DNA from: Symsagittifera roscoffensis | Taxonomy: Eukaryota > Xenacoelomorpha > Acoela > Convolutidae | Direction: 5' to 3' | DNA: 64,000 nt | Assembly: GCF_963678635.1 (NCBI RefSeq) | Contig: NC_087064.1 | Span: 74,676,390-74,740,389 of the forward strand | Part shown: positions 1 to 11,853 of the stretch, one piece after another | How the letters are laid out: each line of letters starts with the position of its first letter | Position numbering within the stretch: the first letter of the stretch is position 1 | The notes under the pieces: model-generated | Told to the model about the DNA's origin: nothing | Database searches by the model: none | What the model saw: only the letters and a program-made list of their open reading frames with translations | Translations under genes and position numbers: made by a program

Positions 1-128
1 TATTCATTTCAATAATCGCTTGTAATTGAGGGTCTGATGGATATTGAGATTCAATAAACCAAGATTAAATAGTTCAGGAAGAGGGTTTTGCTTGTTAACA
101 ATTTTAGAATTTCTAGGAATTAGAGACA

Positions 129-644
129 TTACACAATTTTCAGGGTTAACCGGCGGATTTCACCTGGATAAACCGATGAAATTGATTTGATAGTATTGCT
201 TTTAGTGCTCCGGACTACTGTGGTAACTGCTTGTATATTCCGATCTATCTCCTCTATTTCGTCGTCGCTGCTAATGCTAGGATGTCGTTCAAGTAGTTTT
301 CTGTTTTTTTGTTCCATGTTTAGGTTAGATTTAGAATTGTTGAAATTTTTATACGAATTTGAATGACCGATATCTATTTCAATAATTGTCCCAATTAAAT
401 TCTCATTGAACTTAGAGGACCAGCCGGATATGCAATTCGTTGCTCTGTGATTGGTCCAAATTGCGACACATGTTAATTCGCCCTCTAGCGACTGTTTTCT
501 ATTTGCTATATTACAAACGCGTTGTTTATTTGCCTTTGGAGACTCGAGTTTGCCTTTGGATAAATTTTGCTTTTGAAAACTGAGGGCGGAGCGAATAAGA
601 CTAATTTTCGCAACCGTAAACTTGCTATCATATGTACTGAGCAT
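129..644 (-). pseudogene. Post-RNase H tail of the Ty3/gypsy fossil
   Basis: An open stretch of 171 codons on the minus strand follows the RNase H remnant. It starts MLSTYDSKFTVAKISLIRSA and ends in a polar segment. Its position and character fit the linker found after RNase H and before integrase in some Ty3/gypsy pol proteins. No HHCC zinc motif or integrase DDE core is visible. A chance open frame cannot be excluded, but the join with the preceding segment looks natural. Confidence 0.5.
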
Positions 645-816
645 CCGAACTTGGATGTCTCGATAGATAATCCGCGAGGCTTATTTTAGCTCCGGGTTTG
701 TGTTCCACTTGAAAATCAAATGGTATAAGGCCGATCTAGCCAACGGGTTAATCTGCTAAACAGTAGTTACTGTCTTTTTCGTTTTACTGTTCCCATTTAG
801 CAACGATACTAACGCC

Positions 817-1353
817 TTATGATCCGTGACGGTTAAGAATTTCCTCACCAGCACGTAATTTCGGAAGTATTTGGCCCCCCCACACAACCGCAAGCATTTC
901 CAATCTGTTCGTTGAATACTTCTTTTCAGCATCGGTTAAGTACCGAGATGCGAAGGATATTAGCCTCCATCCATCGGAATTAAGTTGTTCAAGAACCGCA
1001 CCGAGCCCGTTATGGCTTGCGTCACAAACGATTCTTGTATCACGATGCATATCAAAATGCCGAACTTTCACTATGTTGGCTTATTGCTTTTTCAGGTTAT
1101 CGAACAATATTTGACACTCATTAGTCCAGATATATCCATTTTTCCGGCTTAATAAAGGGCGTAGCGGGGCCGACGATTCCGCGAGTGCTGGGAGATGTTT
1201 GTGTAGGCAATGAATAGAGACCATTAACAATTTCAATTGCGAGACTGTTTTAGGGGCTTTTAAGGACTCGATAGGTTCCGTTTTTCGGATTAGCGGTGTA
1301 ATTCCGGTGCAAGTTTTTTTAATGCCCCAACCATTCACACTCTTTCCGTGCAA
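817..1353 (-). pseudogene. Ty3/gypsy connection and RNase H remnant
   Basis: The 1353-1081 segment carries the connection region (SAPLRPLLSRKNGYIWTNEC), then 1071-817 carries the start of RNase H (VCDASHNGLGAVLEQ, FASRYLTDAEKKYSTNRLEM). Further on, about 845-750 in another frame, TVTDHKALVSLLNGNSKTKK continues the domain. The broken frame agrees with the state of the reverse transcriptase upstream. Confidence 0.85.
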
Positions 1354-1370
1354 ACTGGCCTTTAGTAAGT

Positions 1371-1990
1371 TTGAGCGACATGTTTTCCCGATCTAATTTT
1401 CATAAAATTTTCTCGATCGCCGAGATATGTTCGATTTCGGTGCCTTTCGTGACAACCAGGATTTCATCTATAAAAGCGTGTGCCTGTGGAAATTCCGATA
1501 AAATTGCAAATATTACTCTTTGGAGTTCCGCCGGCATGGTCGTGAGGCCCTAAAACGCCGTCCCAAAGCGGTGCGTTCCGGTTGACTTTCGCCCCACTAA
1601 CAAAAAATTGCATTGGACGCTTGTTTTCGGATTAAGTGGCAGCTGGCCGTAAGTGTATGCGAGATTCATTGTAGAAAAATATATGTTCCCCGTTTTCCGT
1701 TCACTTATCGTTTGCCCTACGGTATCCATGAGCTCTTCGATATTGGGCATTTGATGTTTATTCTTGTGGACCTGTTTATTTAACTCCCTTGATTCTAATG
1801 CTAATTTTACTGACCCATCGTTTTTCACCGTAATTACAATTGGAGAGACAAAATATTTGTCCGAACATTCTTCAAAATTTTCTAAGTGCCCTTGTTGAAC
1901 AAGTTCACCAAATTCCTTATCGACCGTGTCTTGCAGTGTTATCGGTACTCTCCGTCGTTTCTGTTGTTTTGGTGTTAACGTCTTGAAAAA
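1371..1990 (-). pseudogene. Ty3/gypsy reverse transcriptase remnant
   Basis: Minus-strand translation shows the palm motifs in order: a KNDGSVKLALESRELN stretch, a motif-A region reading YFSTMNLAYTYGQLPL where the catalytic Asp is replaced by Asn, QCNFLLVGRKSTGTHRFGTAF, then after a stop GLTTMPAELQRVIFAIL and a motif C reading AFIDEILVV with the second catalytic Asp changed to Glu. The order and spacing match Ty3/gypsy reverse transcriptases. The damaged catalytic residues and in-frame stops show it is dead. Confidence 0.85.
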
Positions 1991-2119
1991 TTCCGCTTGT
2001 ACCTTGTAATTCTTAATTTAACCGACTCTACGAAAAAGATTTTTGAATTGCTTAGTAAAATTGTCTAATGATTCCTCCACGATTGACATTTCGGCTTTCG
2101 GTTGTTCTCCTTGAACTGA

Positions 2120-2470
2120 CATCACCTTCTGCTCCGGTGCTTTCTGCACTATTTATAATCCAAGATTTGGCATTAAGTCCCTTCCATTGATCGACGGTCT
2201 ATTTCCTCCTATCACCTTTATTCTCGCTTCGATCGCCCATCCGTTCGTCTCGAGTAGCACTGTCATCGTTCCTAGCAGATATAGGGGATTCTTCCCGTAA
2301 CCCCTGAACTCATCATCCTCCGGTTTTAGCTCATTTAGATTTACACCTGCGGTGCACTATGTTCGTTTCAGTTCTCCGACAGTGAATATTGAGATCGGCG
2401 ATCCCCTATCTATCCAAACACTTGTTTGCTTACCATTAATCTTAATTGGTAATTTAGCGCCGGCCACTTT
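2120..2470 (-). pseudogene. Retropepsin-like aspartic protease remnant
   Basis: The minus-strand translation has the segment VWIDRGSPISIF at about 2430-2385, corresponding to the active-site loop of retroelement aspartic proteases, and further on RPSINGRDLMPNLG (about 2215-2165), the typical conserved region before reverse transcriptase. The usual D-T/S-G catalytic triad reads D-R-G here, which should destroy activity. A TAG interrupts the frame between these two parts and another stop follows. It belongs to the pol fossil that continues at lower coordinates. Confidence 0.7.
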
Positions 2471-2748
2471 CAACTCGGTTTTGCTTACTAGATTTTATGG
2501 CCATAACAACATAATCTCTTGAGCTGTCCGAATCCCACGATCGTTAACTTTTCTCTGACTTGTTGACCCATCCCATTGAGTTTTCGTGCTGCAAATAAAC
2601 CTCCTCAGCATCTCCAATTGGTAGTCCCTCAACCGATTAAGGGAGTCCCTCAACGGAAGCTGTGTCAGAGGCGAAATTGAAGGAGACCCCTCCGATGGTT
2701 TTGGCAAGGTGGAGGACTGCAGCTTACAGATACAAATCGACATCTAGA

Positions 2749-3700
2749 AAAATGGCGGAGTTGATGGCCGAAATGGAAGGCGCATGAGGTCCAGTGACAG
2801 AAGAAGACTTCAAACAAAAACGGGTGAAGATAAAGAGAGGATCCACCATTGAACAGACTTGGGATGTATATGTCGGCACGGAATGGGTCTCGAGTCAACA
2901 CCAGAGCGTCGGACAACAAATCACGAGCGATCCCCTAGAGATAGGCCTCAAGAGGAACACGGCTCGTTCTTGGTGGATAGCCCTGGACACGATGAAGGAA
3001 CTAGAGAGATGTCTGAAGAAGCTGGGTCGAGGAGTATCCAGAAAGCGCCGGAGTTGGGCCACAAAAGGCAGAAGTGATTAAGTTGGAACTGAGGAGCCAA
3101 GTAGGACGAACCTGGGAGAAATTACTACTAGAATACTTCGAGAACGAGATGAGGGCACCCTCATCCGCCAAGCCCCTGATGGCGAATCCCTTCACCTGGA
3201 CTGAGGGTCAGTTGCTGTTCACGTGGTGCCTGGCTGGGTTGAACTGGAGGACCTGGCTTCGTGAGACAAGTTGAAGTTGGGCGATAAAAGCCTACATGTC
3301 TACCGAATGATGATGCAGCATGTTGCTCGAGACGATTCCGGACTGAGTCTCGCGAGGTGGCTGAATGCTACTTGTTTTTTGAGATGGATCATGTCAGTGA
3401 TACCTGACTCGGTGATACAAGCTTGCTACGAGAAGGCAACGGAAAATAGAGGGTTGGAGAATAGAGTCTCGACCATCTTCCTGAATGTGTACCAGAACGC
3501 AGGGATTGAGAAAGATGACGATTCCGAGCAATATCAAACAAGAAAATCGACAGTAGCCATGACGTGCAATGTGTCATGATCGAGGCGAAGGAACACTCGA
3601 AGCCCTCCAAGCGAGTGGAATATCAGTATGTCTCTGGTGTCATGGGGATATCATACAACGCTTTCTTGAGGACAGAAGGAGGAGCAGCTTAAGTGAACTT
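2749..3700 (+). pseudogene. Plus-strand coding debris, unrecognised
   Basis: Several adjacent open stretches on the plus strand (2794-3081, 2859-3077, 3074-3274, 3271-3579) look protein-like but shift frame repeatedly. The most coherent part reads DKSLHVYRMMMQHVARDDSG and continues to about 3579 with a charged C-terminal end. About 150 bp of it, from 3255 to 3405, recurs at 5535-5695. It lies back to back with the gypsy fossil and may be part of another retroelement, such as a gag-like gene, but I see no diagnostic motif such as a CCHC knuckle. Confidence 0.4.
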
Positions 3701-4400
3701 TGAAGTTGACAGATAACTCCGAAGGTTAAATAACAGTTAGCGCCAGACAGATAGGTTAACTAGAATGCAACAACTAGAGTGAAACTGAAATCAAATTGTG
3801 AACTAATTTAATCAATATGACATTCCCCTCTTGCGAGAGAATTAAAAAATAAACTTTTAGATGCTCGATGAAAAGTAATGGATGAAAATTAAAGACAAGT
3901 TTTAGCTAGAGTTTTGATTTAATGAGATCAGTAAGGTTTAACTAAACGATTGAGTTTTCACCGCTCTACGGCATGCCCTCTCCCTGGACTTTGGAACAAC
4001 TTGTTTTTTTTTCCGAGCGTAGTTTCATACTTTTTCCTCCTCTTTATTTCTTTGCGTCTTTTTCTTCTTTTTGGATGTTATCAAACATGACTGCCCCCAT
4101 TTTGTTCACGGCCGTACGTTTCCTTCCCGAACGTCTCGAAGTGGTCTCATCTTGTGAACTCGCCGATTCTTGACTGGAATATGAGACCAGCCTTTGTTTT
4201 CTCACCCGTTTCTTGTTTCCGGCCTGTGGAATACTTATTTATGAACTACTTATATTTTTGGTTTGAACATAAATTTTTTAGTTTTGAAGTGAATTCCCAG
4301 TCCAAAATTTTTTATATCATTTTTTGGAAATGTTCAAAGTCTAACAAAATTATTCAAATTTGCTTTATTTTTATGTCAGTTATCAAAAAAGTGAAATAAG
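3700..4400. other. No recognisable gene, AT-rich spacer
   Basis: I see no supported coding region or RNA gene here. Short open frames at 3973-4173 and 4154-4399 are hydrophobic or low-complexity and have no recognisable motif. Confidence 0.5.
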
Positions 4401-4837
4401 CTTGATTTTTGACACAGAAACCATCAGTCATCTGCTTGAAAACGCGCTACTCCATGAACTTATTCAAAGGCACAAGGAAGTTTAGTCGATGTTTTGAAAT
4501 TATCCGGTATATTTTTTAAACAATTTTCAAACAAATAACTTTCCATTCATAAGCTCATGTTATGTACTTTTACAGCAAATTTAAAACAACAAACTCCCCG
4601 TAAGCTCGTTACCATTGAAGTTATTACTCTAGATTAGAGACTTTTGGATTGCTTTACATTGAGAGTTTTACGATACTTTGAATCCGATTTTTGCTCGAGT
4701 TGTTTTTATCATTAATCAGAACCTTTAAACAAATCAGAACCTTTCTTGATTTGAATATTAAGAAAACGGTAAGAGATGCGTTGAAAATGTTTACTAGATT
4801 AGTTTAATCTAATCAAAATTGTATAGATTTCTAGATT

Positions 4838-5518
4838 TTTTCAAGCAGCAACTTCCCAGTAAAAATATTGATTATAGAAATTTTTCCTATGTTTACTATG
4901 TTTTTAATAATTAGTATTAAATTATCTTCTCGTAGAGTGTGTTTGGACGATACTGAGCGTGTTTTCCATTACCTTGAATAACATGATTTTGACAAGAATA
5001 AAGCTTCTTGATTTGAATATTCAGTTTTTCGCTGCCATGAGTATGAAAATAACTATTCTGACGCTTCAAAACTCCACAAGTTTTACGATGTTTTGATGCA
5101 TTTGGAGGTGTGAAACATCTGCTACACTCAAGACGTGCCACCCAATTGTTTGAGATCGTTTCAAAAAGAATCTCGAAAAAATCTTAAGCTCTTTGTGTTT
5201 CAAACAGCACAAGTTCATCAAACGTCGAGATTGCGTAAGATCGAAAAAATGGAAAATTTCGGAAGTATGTTGATTTTTAAAAAAATTTTCATATCAGCAA
5301 GGCTCCAGTGATAAATTGCGGGATTTTGTAGATCATGAAGTTTATGCTACTTAAGGCTAAATCTGGCTTTCGATATATTTTCGAAGGGAACCCGAAACTT
5401 TTGTGAAGTCTATCATATTAAGACAAAATATTTTTTCCAAGATTCACAAAAACCTGAAAACACACTATTCTGAAAAGATGGGGAAGCAGTTTTAAATTAA
5501 ATTCCGGAAATGCTATTT
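4838..5518. repeat. Local duplication, copy A
   Basis: The stretch from TTCAAGCAGCAACTTCCCAG at about 4842 to about 5518 is repeated with only scattered differences at about 6694-7380. Both copies contain a minus-strand fossil of a small zinc-finger gene and the same 3' flank. A longer and more diverged relationship exists from about 4420 to 5150 with 57,415-58,121, where the apparently intact gene lies. Confidence 0.85.
4917..5141 (-). pseudogene. Fossil of two-finger zinc protein, copy A
   Basis: The 74-codon minus-strand frame aligns with the protein at 58,121-57,894: the ASKHRKTCGVLK core matches ASRHCRTCGVLK there. In this copy the first Cys of finger 1 is Arg, the CxxC of finger 2 reads RQNS, and the His pair is lost, so zinc binding is not expected. 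The following sequence lacks the GT donor context seen in the 57.9-kb gene. It is best read as a decayed segmental copy rather than a spliced retrocopy, because non-coding downstream sequence was copied too. Confidence 0.7.
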
Positions 5519-5534
5519 TGCTACATGATGATGG

Positions 5535-5695
5535 GGTTGCACTGGAGGATCTGGCTTCGTGCGACAAGTTGAAGTTGGTCGATAAAGGCCTACAAGTCTA
5601 CCGAATGATGATGCAGCATGTTGCTCGAGACGATTTTGGACTGAAACTAGCGAGGTGCCAGAATGCTACTTGTTTTTTGAGATGGATCATATCAG
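5535..5695 (+). repeat. Second copy of the 3.3-kb coding debris
   Basis: The sequence around ATGATGATGCAGCATGTTGC matches 3255-3405 closely and encodes the same YRMMMQHVARDD stretch. It is open from 5518 to 5736 and then diverges. It marks a duplicated coding fragment of unknown nature. Confidence 0.75.
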
Positions 5696-5739
5696 TGAGG
5701 AGCAGTGCCTGGACCCACGGTAGAGGATTTGAGTGATTT

Positions 5740-6690
5740 TGGGGAGAAGAACTCTTGAGTCTTGAGAAGGATCGACTTTTCCATATCGAATGACTCAGTC
5801 TACGTTGGAGACCCCGCTGGTGTTTAATTGGAGATGTTGAAAGTCAAGAATTCAGCGAGAGGACACTTTATGGCTAAAAGCGTCAAGAAAGCTGTGGAGG
5901 AACATCTAAAATAGCTAGTTGCAGGATCGAATTTCTGGCGGAAAGAGTATTGAACCATAATGACATTCAGTGCCAGCGGAATAGCTTTTGAACAACAACT
6001 AAAAGATTCTTTTAGGAGCGTCCTCCAGAAATATTTTGATACGTTGATGAACGCACCTTCAACGATGACGACATATTTGACCAATCCCTTCGTTTGAACA
6101 GAATTACAAGTGAAATTGATGTGATGCAAGTGGGATAAAAAAATTTTAGTATAAAAACATTGAGCGATCCAAATCAAAAGAACGACATTTGAGATAATGG
6201 ATTGCAGTGGCTTGGGCCATAACGCATTGGCATTGGCCAAAAGAAAAGATGCTCTTCTTGATGTAAGTGAAACGTGAAAATTTCTTGCTGAGAGCCTTGC
6301 TGGATCCTTATCAACATATGTTTTTCAAAAAACTCACCAAAAAACTGAGCGACAAACAAAGCTATTGGAAGTTCGAAGGAAAAATATGTTCGGACAAAGA
6401 GTTCAGAGTTAGCTGTGAACTACTTGAAAGGAGCCGAGTCTCCAAAGAAAATCTGATGTTAAGAAAAAGCAGATCGTTCCAATATGAGTCAGGTGTGCCA
6501 AGAATAGCATACAGCCCACATTCGTTGAAGAGGACGCTAGGGTGCTTTTTTCGTTCAAACAAGCCCTGATTTTCGCCGTTTGGATAAAATGAGTATGAAA
6601 AATAAAAGATGTTGACCTCTGAACAGTTGTGGCTGCGCTTAAATTTAGAGGAGCGATTGGTCGAACCCTCCAATGCACGATTGATTGGTT
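5740..6690. other. No recognisable gene
   Basis: Open frames on both strands (for example 5824-6240 minus and 6267-6569 plus) overlap one another and show no domain that I recognise. The region separates the two copies of the local duplication. Confidence 0.4.
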
Positions 6691-6693
6691 TTT

Positions 6694-7380
6694 TCCAAGC
6701 AGCAACTTCCCAGTAAAAATATTAATTATAGAAGTTTCTCCTATGTTTACTATGTTTTTAATAATTATTATTAAATAATCTTCTCGTAGAGTGTTTTTGG
6801 ACGATACTGAGCGTGTTTTCCATTACCTTGAATAACATGATTTTGACAAGAAGAAAGCTTCTTGATTTGAATATTCAGTTTTTCGCTGCCATAAATATAA
6901 AAATTACAATTCAGACACTTCAAAACTCCACAAGTTTTACGATGTTTTGATGCATTTTGAGGTCTGAAACATCTGCTACACTCAAAACATGCCACTAAGT
7001 CGTTTGAGTTCGTTTCAAAAAGAACCTCGAAAAAATCTTAAGCTCTTTGTATTTCAAACAGCACAAGGCCATCAAATATCGAAATTGCGTAATATCGAAA
7101 AAATGGAAAACTTCGGAAGTGTGTTGAGTTTTAAAAAATTTTTCATTTCAGCAAGGCTCCAGTTTCAAATTGCGGGTATTTGTAGATTATGAATTTTATG
7201 CTATTTAAGGCTAAATCTGGGTTTTGAATTAATTTCGAAGGGAATCCGAATTTTTTGTGAAGTCTATCATGGTTGACAAAATATTTTTTCCAAGATTCAC
7301 AAAAAACTGAAAACACACCATTCTGAAAAGACCGAGAAGCAGTGTTAGATTAAATGCCGGAAATGCTATTTTTCTACATG
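6694..7380. repeat. Local duplication, copy B
   Basis: This is the second copy of the stretch at 4838-5518, about 1855 bp further on in the same orientation. The copies share the zinc-finger fossil, the following ATCTCGAAAAAATCTTAAGC-type flank and the region up to about 7380 with substitutions and small indels. Confidence 0.85.
6771..6995 (-). pseudogene. Fossil of two-finger zinc protein, copy B
   Basis: The 74-codon minus-strand frame keeps the first zinc module (C-x2-C-x11-H-x3-C) and the CLNC pair of the second, but the His-x4-His end of finger 2 is replaced by QIKKLSSCQNH-like sequence. It is closer to the gene at 58,121-57,894 than copy A in the cysteines, which suggests independent decay after duplication. 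It has no own promoter or splice signals that I can identify. Confidence 0.65.
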
Positions 7381-7767
7381 ATTTTAAAGATTTTTTGAAC
7401 TTAGTGCATATCGCCATTAAAATTTTGTTTGTTTTTGGGTGGCAAAATACAATTCAATTTGGCACAAAGAAGGGATCCTTTAGCTGAGTACGGTATTTTT
7501 GAGTTGCGGTACTCATTTATTGCGGTATTCATTTATTGTTATGTTATTCTTATGACTAATTTATTTGGCTTAGAATGGTATTTGAACTTGATTCATGGTT
7601 GAGAATTTTCGTTGATAATTTTTTCACCGTGATTAACTTTCTAAGGATTATGCGAGCGTCTGGGTTGTAAGCAAGGCATGTCATTTGTGTACAACAGAAC
7701 GACAAGATTTTGATTACATTGAAAACGTCGTAAAAACAAAGTTAAAACATAGCCAAAAGAAGATTAG

Positions 7768-8206
7768 AAAAGAACAATAAACGCAAGTAAACAAAAAAAA
7801 CATTCCAAGAAAAAAGTGGATGCCATTTTAGCTCTTCGAATTTCTAGAACTATTTATAATTGCCGTTTTTTTGATAACATGAACCGAACTAGAGAAAACC
7901 GGATCAATAGGTAGAGTTTTTTCCCGCTAGAAATCTAAAAATTAAATTACACTTTCAAAACTAAAAATTTTCATGTTTTTTGCGCCCTTTCCACGTTCGT
8001 ATACGGAGAGTGCGATTTGCATCAATTTCAGCATATGAATTTCAATTGAACTCAAAAAATGTTTATATACCTTATTGCATTCATAAATGCATCAAAATGT
8101 ATGAACGCACATTTGTATTTATTAGATACTTCTAAGACTTTTCCTAAAAAAGCAAAAAATTCAGAAACACTCATATAAGAGACTTCGCTACGTTCGATGC
8201 TCTCAT
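7768..8206 (-). repeat. Dispersed composite repeat, copy 1 (diverged)
   Basis: This is the leftmost member of the roughly 460-bp family described in the findings. The left end reads AAAAGAACAATAAACGCAAG and the right end ATAAGAGACTTCGCTACG followed by a degenerate inverted copy. The usual AACATAGCC tag precedes it at 7746. The strand is given as that of the tRNA-like heads linked to other copies. Confidence 0.6.
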
Positions 8207-8209
8207 TAA

Positions 8210-10170
8210 CAGATTGACTTCGAAAAATTCCAAAACTCCTCACAAATTGATAAAACGGTGGGTAAAAAAAGGAAATTCAAAACAACCTTTTCAATTAAAA
8301 AAAAAATTTTAAAAGAAGTTTCATAAAACGCGTTTAATCCTGTAGTCCAAATTACAGGGTATCAAGGTCCATATCTACACTAATTAACCAAAATTTTTCT
8401 CAACTTGATTCTTTAAAAACAATTGAAAACTTTTATTTTCCCTATGTTATCTGGTAATGAATTTTCTCTATAATGGACTTATAATATTTTATAATCGAAG
8501 AAAATAGTTTTCAAATGCCAACATATTTTTACGGCAAGGACCTGTTTTTATAGTAGATGTATAGCATATATCTAACGCACACGCGGGTAAACCTAAAGAA
8601 TGCATGGATGCATGCAAGGTGCATGAAAAATACTAATACTCGAAAAAAAATTATGTTCAAACTTCTGTAATTATCGACTTGTTCAAAAGCTATATTCTAA
8701 AAGCATTGATCAATTTATAATCGATATTCAAAAATATGGGAAAATAAGGTTCCCATGTTCTTTTTTCAGTGCAAAACAACTAAAGCCTAGTTTCGTAGTG
8801 CAAATGTACGCCTCTCAAAACAACTTCTCAAATCGATCTCTACCAACAACTTGTAAGAATTCGTTTTCATTTGGTCCTAATTTTTTTTCGCAGTATTGGG
8901 AACACTTGATGAACTTAAGAATCAACACCAATTTCAAGAGCACAGGCGAGAAAACAGCTCAAATTAGCTCCAAAAATGTTAAAACCGAAATAAGAAAAGC
9001 AACCAAGGTTCAGTAGCCAAATTGTTGGCAATATTGGTGAGTTTGAGCGTTTTAGCTAAACTAGTTATTTGGAGACAATTTTACGCATGGAGTGAGAAAA
9101 TTATATCCAACGACGAAATGAGCAGTTTCATAATAACTAACTTCGCTCAAAATCGTTGACTGAAAAGAATATTGCTAACCATTTTGCATCAACTATAAAC
9201 AAGACTGCTCGTACCAGGGTACAACCCTGAATGTTCCAACTGCCCATTAATTATTTTTCGGCTGATATCAAAATCTAAGTGTTAAAAATTGAGTAGTATA
9301 TGAACATAATCACACCAATAATCTTGTCTCAATTGAGTTTGAAATGATCTTGTAGCGCAGGATCTTTCGCCACGTGTAAATTTTTTGCGTTAAATTTTCA
9401 GAATCAAAGAAAAAAAAAACGATCAGTTTTATTGCATAGAATCGTTTGAATTGAACATCCAGTCACGCTAATACAGTGGGGTGTGCACACGACAGGGCCA
9501 ACGTAGGTCCAGCAATCGAGTCCCCAATTGAGCTAAAAGTTGTCCGAATAAAAACCTATCTGAACAAATATTCATTTTTTTTTTCAAGACTCATTTTTCT
9601 AGAACATATCTCATTATCTTAGAAAATTAGAACAATGTCTCAAAAATAATTTTTGGCTGTGTCAAAAACAAGCTGCCGACTAGTGTATTATCATTCTAAT
9701 GTTCTCGCATCTGCGTTGTTTTGATAATTGGCAAGCACCAGCCATCAATAAAGCCTTTAAAGCTTTAAATACGCCTTGAAAAACAAAGGCTTTGCTTTGT
9801 ACCCGCATCGGCGTAGATTTGTTATAGAATACTTCTTTCGCTATGAAAAAAAATGAGAAATCTAAGGTCAGGGATGCATCATGAAGGTCATGATTGACAT
9901 TTAGTTGTAGAAAAAAAAATTTCAATATGAACCTTCTTAATTTAAAATGTTTTGAATGATATTTGCAAACATTCCTTTTCATTAAAATTTACTACTCTTA
10001 CTACACGCAATGATAAAGTAAAACGATTTGAATATCAAATATCCGCTAACGCTTAATTTGGAACGACCAGCTTGTCAAAATTCTGCGTTGGGCTTGATGA
10101 TTAAGTCACCAGTTTTTCGTATTGGAGAAATAAACCAAGCTTTCACTATCCCAAGCTTCAACGTTAAGCA

Positions 10171-10201
<31 letters not shown>

Positions 10202-11800
10202 ACACACACATTCAAAATGGTTACTTAGTGTTGAAATTTTTCAAAAAAACATTGCCTACTTTGAAAAAAAAAAACGGAGTAAACATACCTACTTGCGATG
10301 CTAGCAGTCAATTCGGTTTCAAGTTAATTTTCTTTTTATTTAGAATGATGGTGGCTAAGGTATTTAGCAGACTGTTTTCTAAACTGCCTGGAGCAATTGG
10401 GGTAGGTCAGATCATTTCAATCCCTGCATTGGTATTGTAGAAATCATGTTATAAGCTCTTACTTTTGACAGCTGTTATCAATTCAGCGTGGCCATTTCAA
10501 AGATTGCTTCTTTCAGGAAATTCGCTAAAGATGAGGAGCGCAGTTAGGGCACCAGAGCGGCATTCGAAACGTTAAAAAAATTGCCCGTAGCGCAGAAATT
10601 TTTGTAAAACTATTACTTTTAATTTCTAATTTTGTTTCATTCTTTTTAATTTTCCGCCCGAGCTCAGAAATGCTGTAGTCGATCTGACTTGTAGAAATTT
10701 TGTTTGAAAATCCAAAATTTGGAATTGTTCTGGAAATTCTGCGAACCGAACAACTTTTGCGATTCCAAAGATGTCTTCAAGGCGATGTTTTCAATTTTTC
10801 AGCATTTCACAGGAAAAAAATTTACTTCGATTCGCATTCTTCCACGAAAACTTTTTTTAAGATGGGGGGTTGTTTTTTGGGCCGTTTTTTTGCTTCTAGG
10901 ACTTTCACCTGGCACCACTATTAGCCAAAATAGGTCAGGATTTGGTCGAACTGAATCTAGAGGTCAAGTGAGATCTTACCCTCACACTATCAGTGCCATG
11001 GCAGAGGATCGATTACACGATCTGACGCTCTAGAAGTGAACGCCTTACTATCATGCTAGAATCCTGTGACAAAACCGGGTCATTATTATGTTTTGGGATA
11101 GGAGACCTCGGAAAAACATTTGGTCGACCCAAAAGGAAAATAAATTCTATAAAAAGCTCCCCAGCGCAGTAAAGCAAGACCCCTAGATCCTCCCCTGGTT
11201 TGAAATAATTGGAGAAAATGAAAAGTGGCTAATCATTTACACTCAATCTGATTCTTAAATATGATTCAATCTGATTCGAAATTGCACGCCTTCCAGATAC
11301 TCAAATTTCCGCAGTGTGAATAAGCTTTAACTTTAAGCCTTTTGAAGCTCTTCCAATCCTAACTGCTCAACAACTCATATGTAGCAAAGATGAGTTAGGC
11401 CACAGTTTTCAGCAGCTTTACCAAAGCCGGAGTTAAAAATCAATCAGAAAAACGCTGAATTATCCATGGTAAAACAAAGCGCAAATAAACAGAAAATTGA
11501 TAATTATGCAGATAATAAAGCGTCTTTATCATTCCAGTTCTCATTCGGTTCTATCGAACGCAAAATATATTTCGTTTAAATATCGAAAAAAACCATGACA
11601 CCCGAATAGCAAATTAGCGAATTAAATCAAGCCGGAGGGCAAAAAATATGTTGTCAGCTATTATCAATCGGAACAGGGAAAGCAGATAACATAGGAACTT
11701 GTACTTTTTAAGTTCCTAAATTATAACACTAAGTCACTGACATAAAGGCACGAGGATCGTGTAACGCATGCTATGTCCGTGCTCTTCAAACGAGCCTAAA
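8210..11800. other. Gene-free AT-rich region with one microsatellite
   Basis: Nothing here is convincingly coding. The open frames at 9680-9982, 10,028-10,440 and 10,700-11,033 have no recognisable motif, and one of them reads through a C17-(AC) tract. The region lies downstream of the 3' end of eRF3. Confidence 0.5.
10171..10210. repeat. C17-(AC)n microsatellite
   Basis: A run of 17 C from 10,171 to 10,187 is followed by an AC dinucleotide repeat to 10,210. Confidence 0.97.
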
Positions 11801-11807
11801 AAAATGA

Positions 11808-11813
11808 TTTTAT
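11808..11813 (-). terminator. Poly(A) signal AATAAA for eRF3
   Basis: AATAAA lies on the minus strand 41 nt beyond the eRF3 stop codon (11,854-11,856). It is the only canonical signal close downstream of the gene. Confidence 0.7.
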
Positions 11814-11853
11814 TGGAATTGTGCCCTGAAACGACAGCGAAGCTGGCTCGATT

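Larger units (their letters stand above)
1..2745 (-). mobile_element. Decayed Ty3/gypsy-type retrotransposon, pol region
   Basis: Read on the minus strand, the block runs in the usual Ty3/gypsy order: retropepsin-like segment (about 2470-2120), reverse transcriptase (about 1990-1370), connection segment (1353-1081), RNase H (1071-817) and a tail (644-129) that follows RNase H in such elements. The reading frame is broken by many stops and frame changes, so this is a fossil. No LTR, primer-binding site or integrase core is seen; the left end of the window may cut the element. The limit near 2745 is only where recognisable coding ends. Confidence 0.85.
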
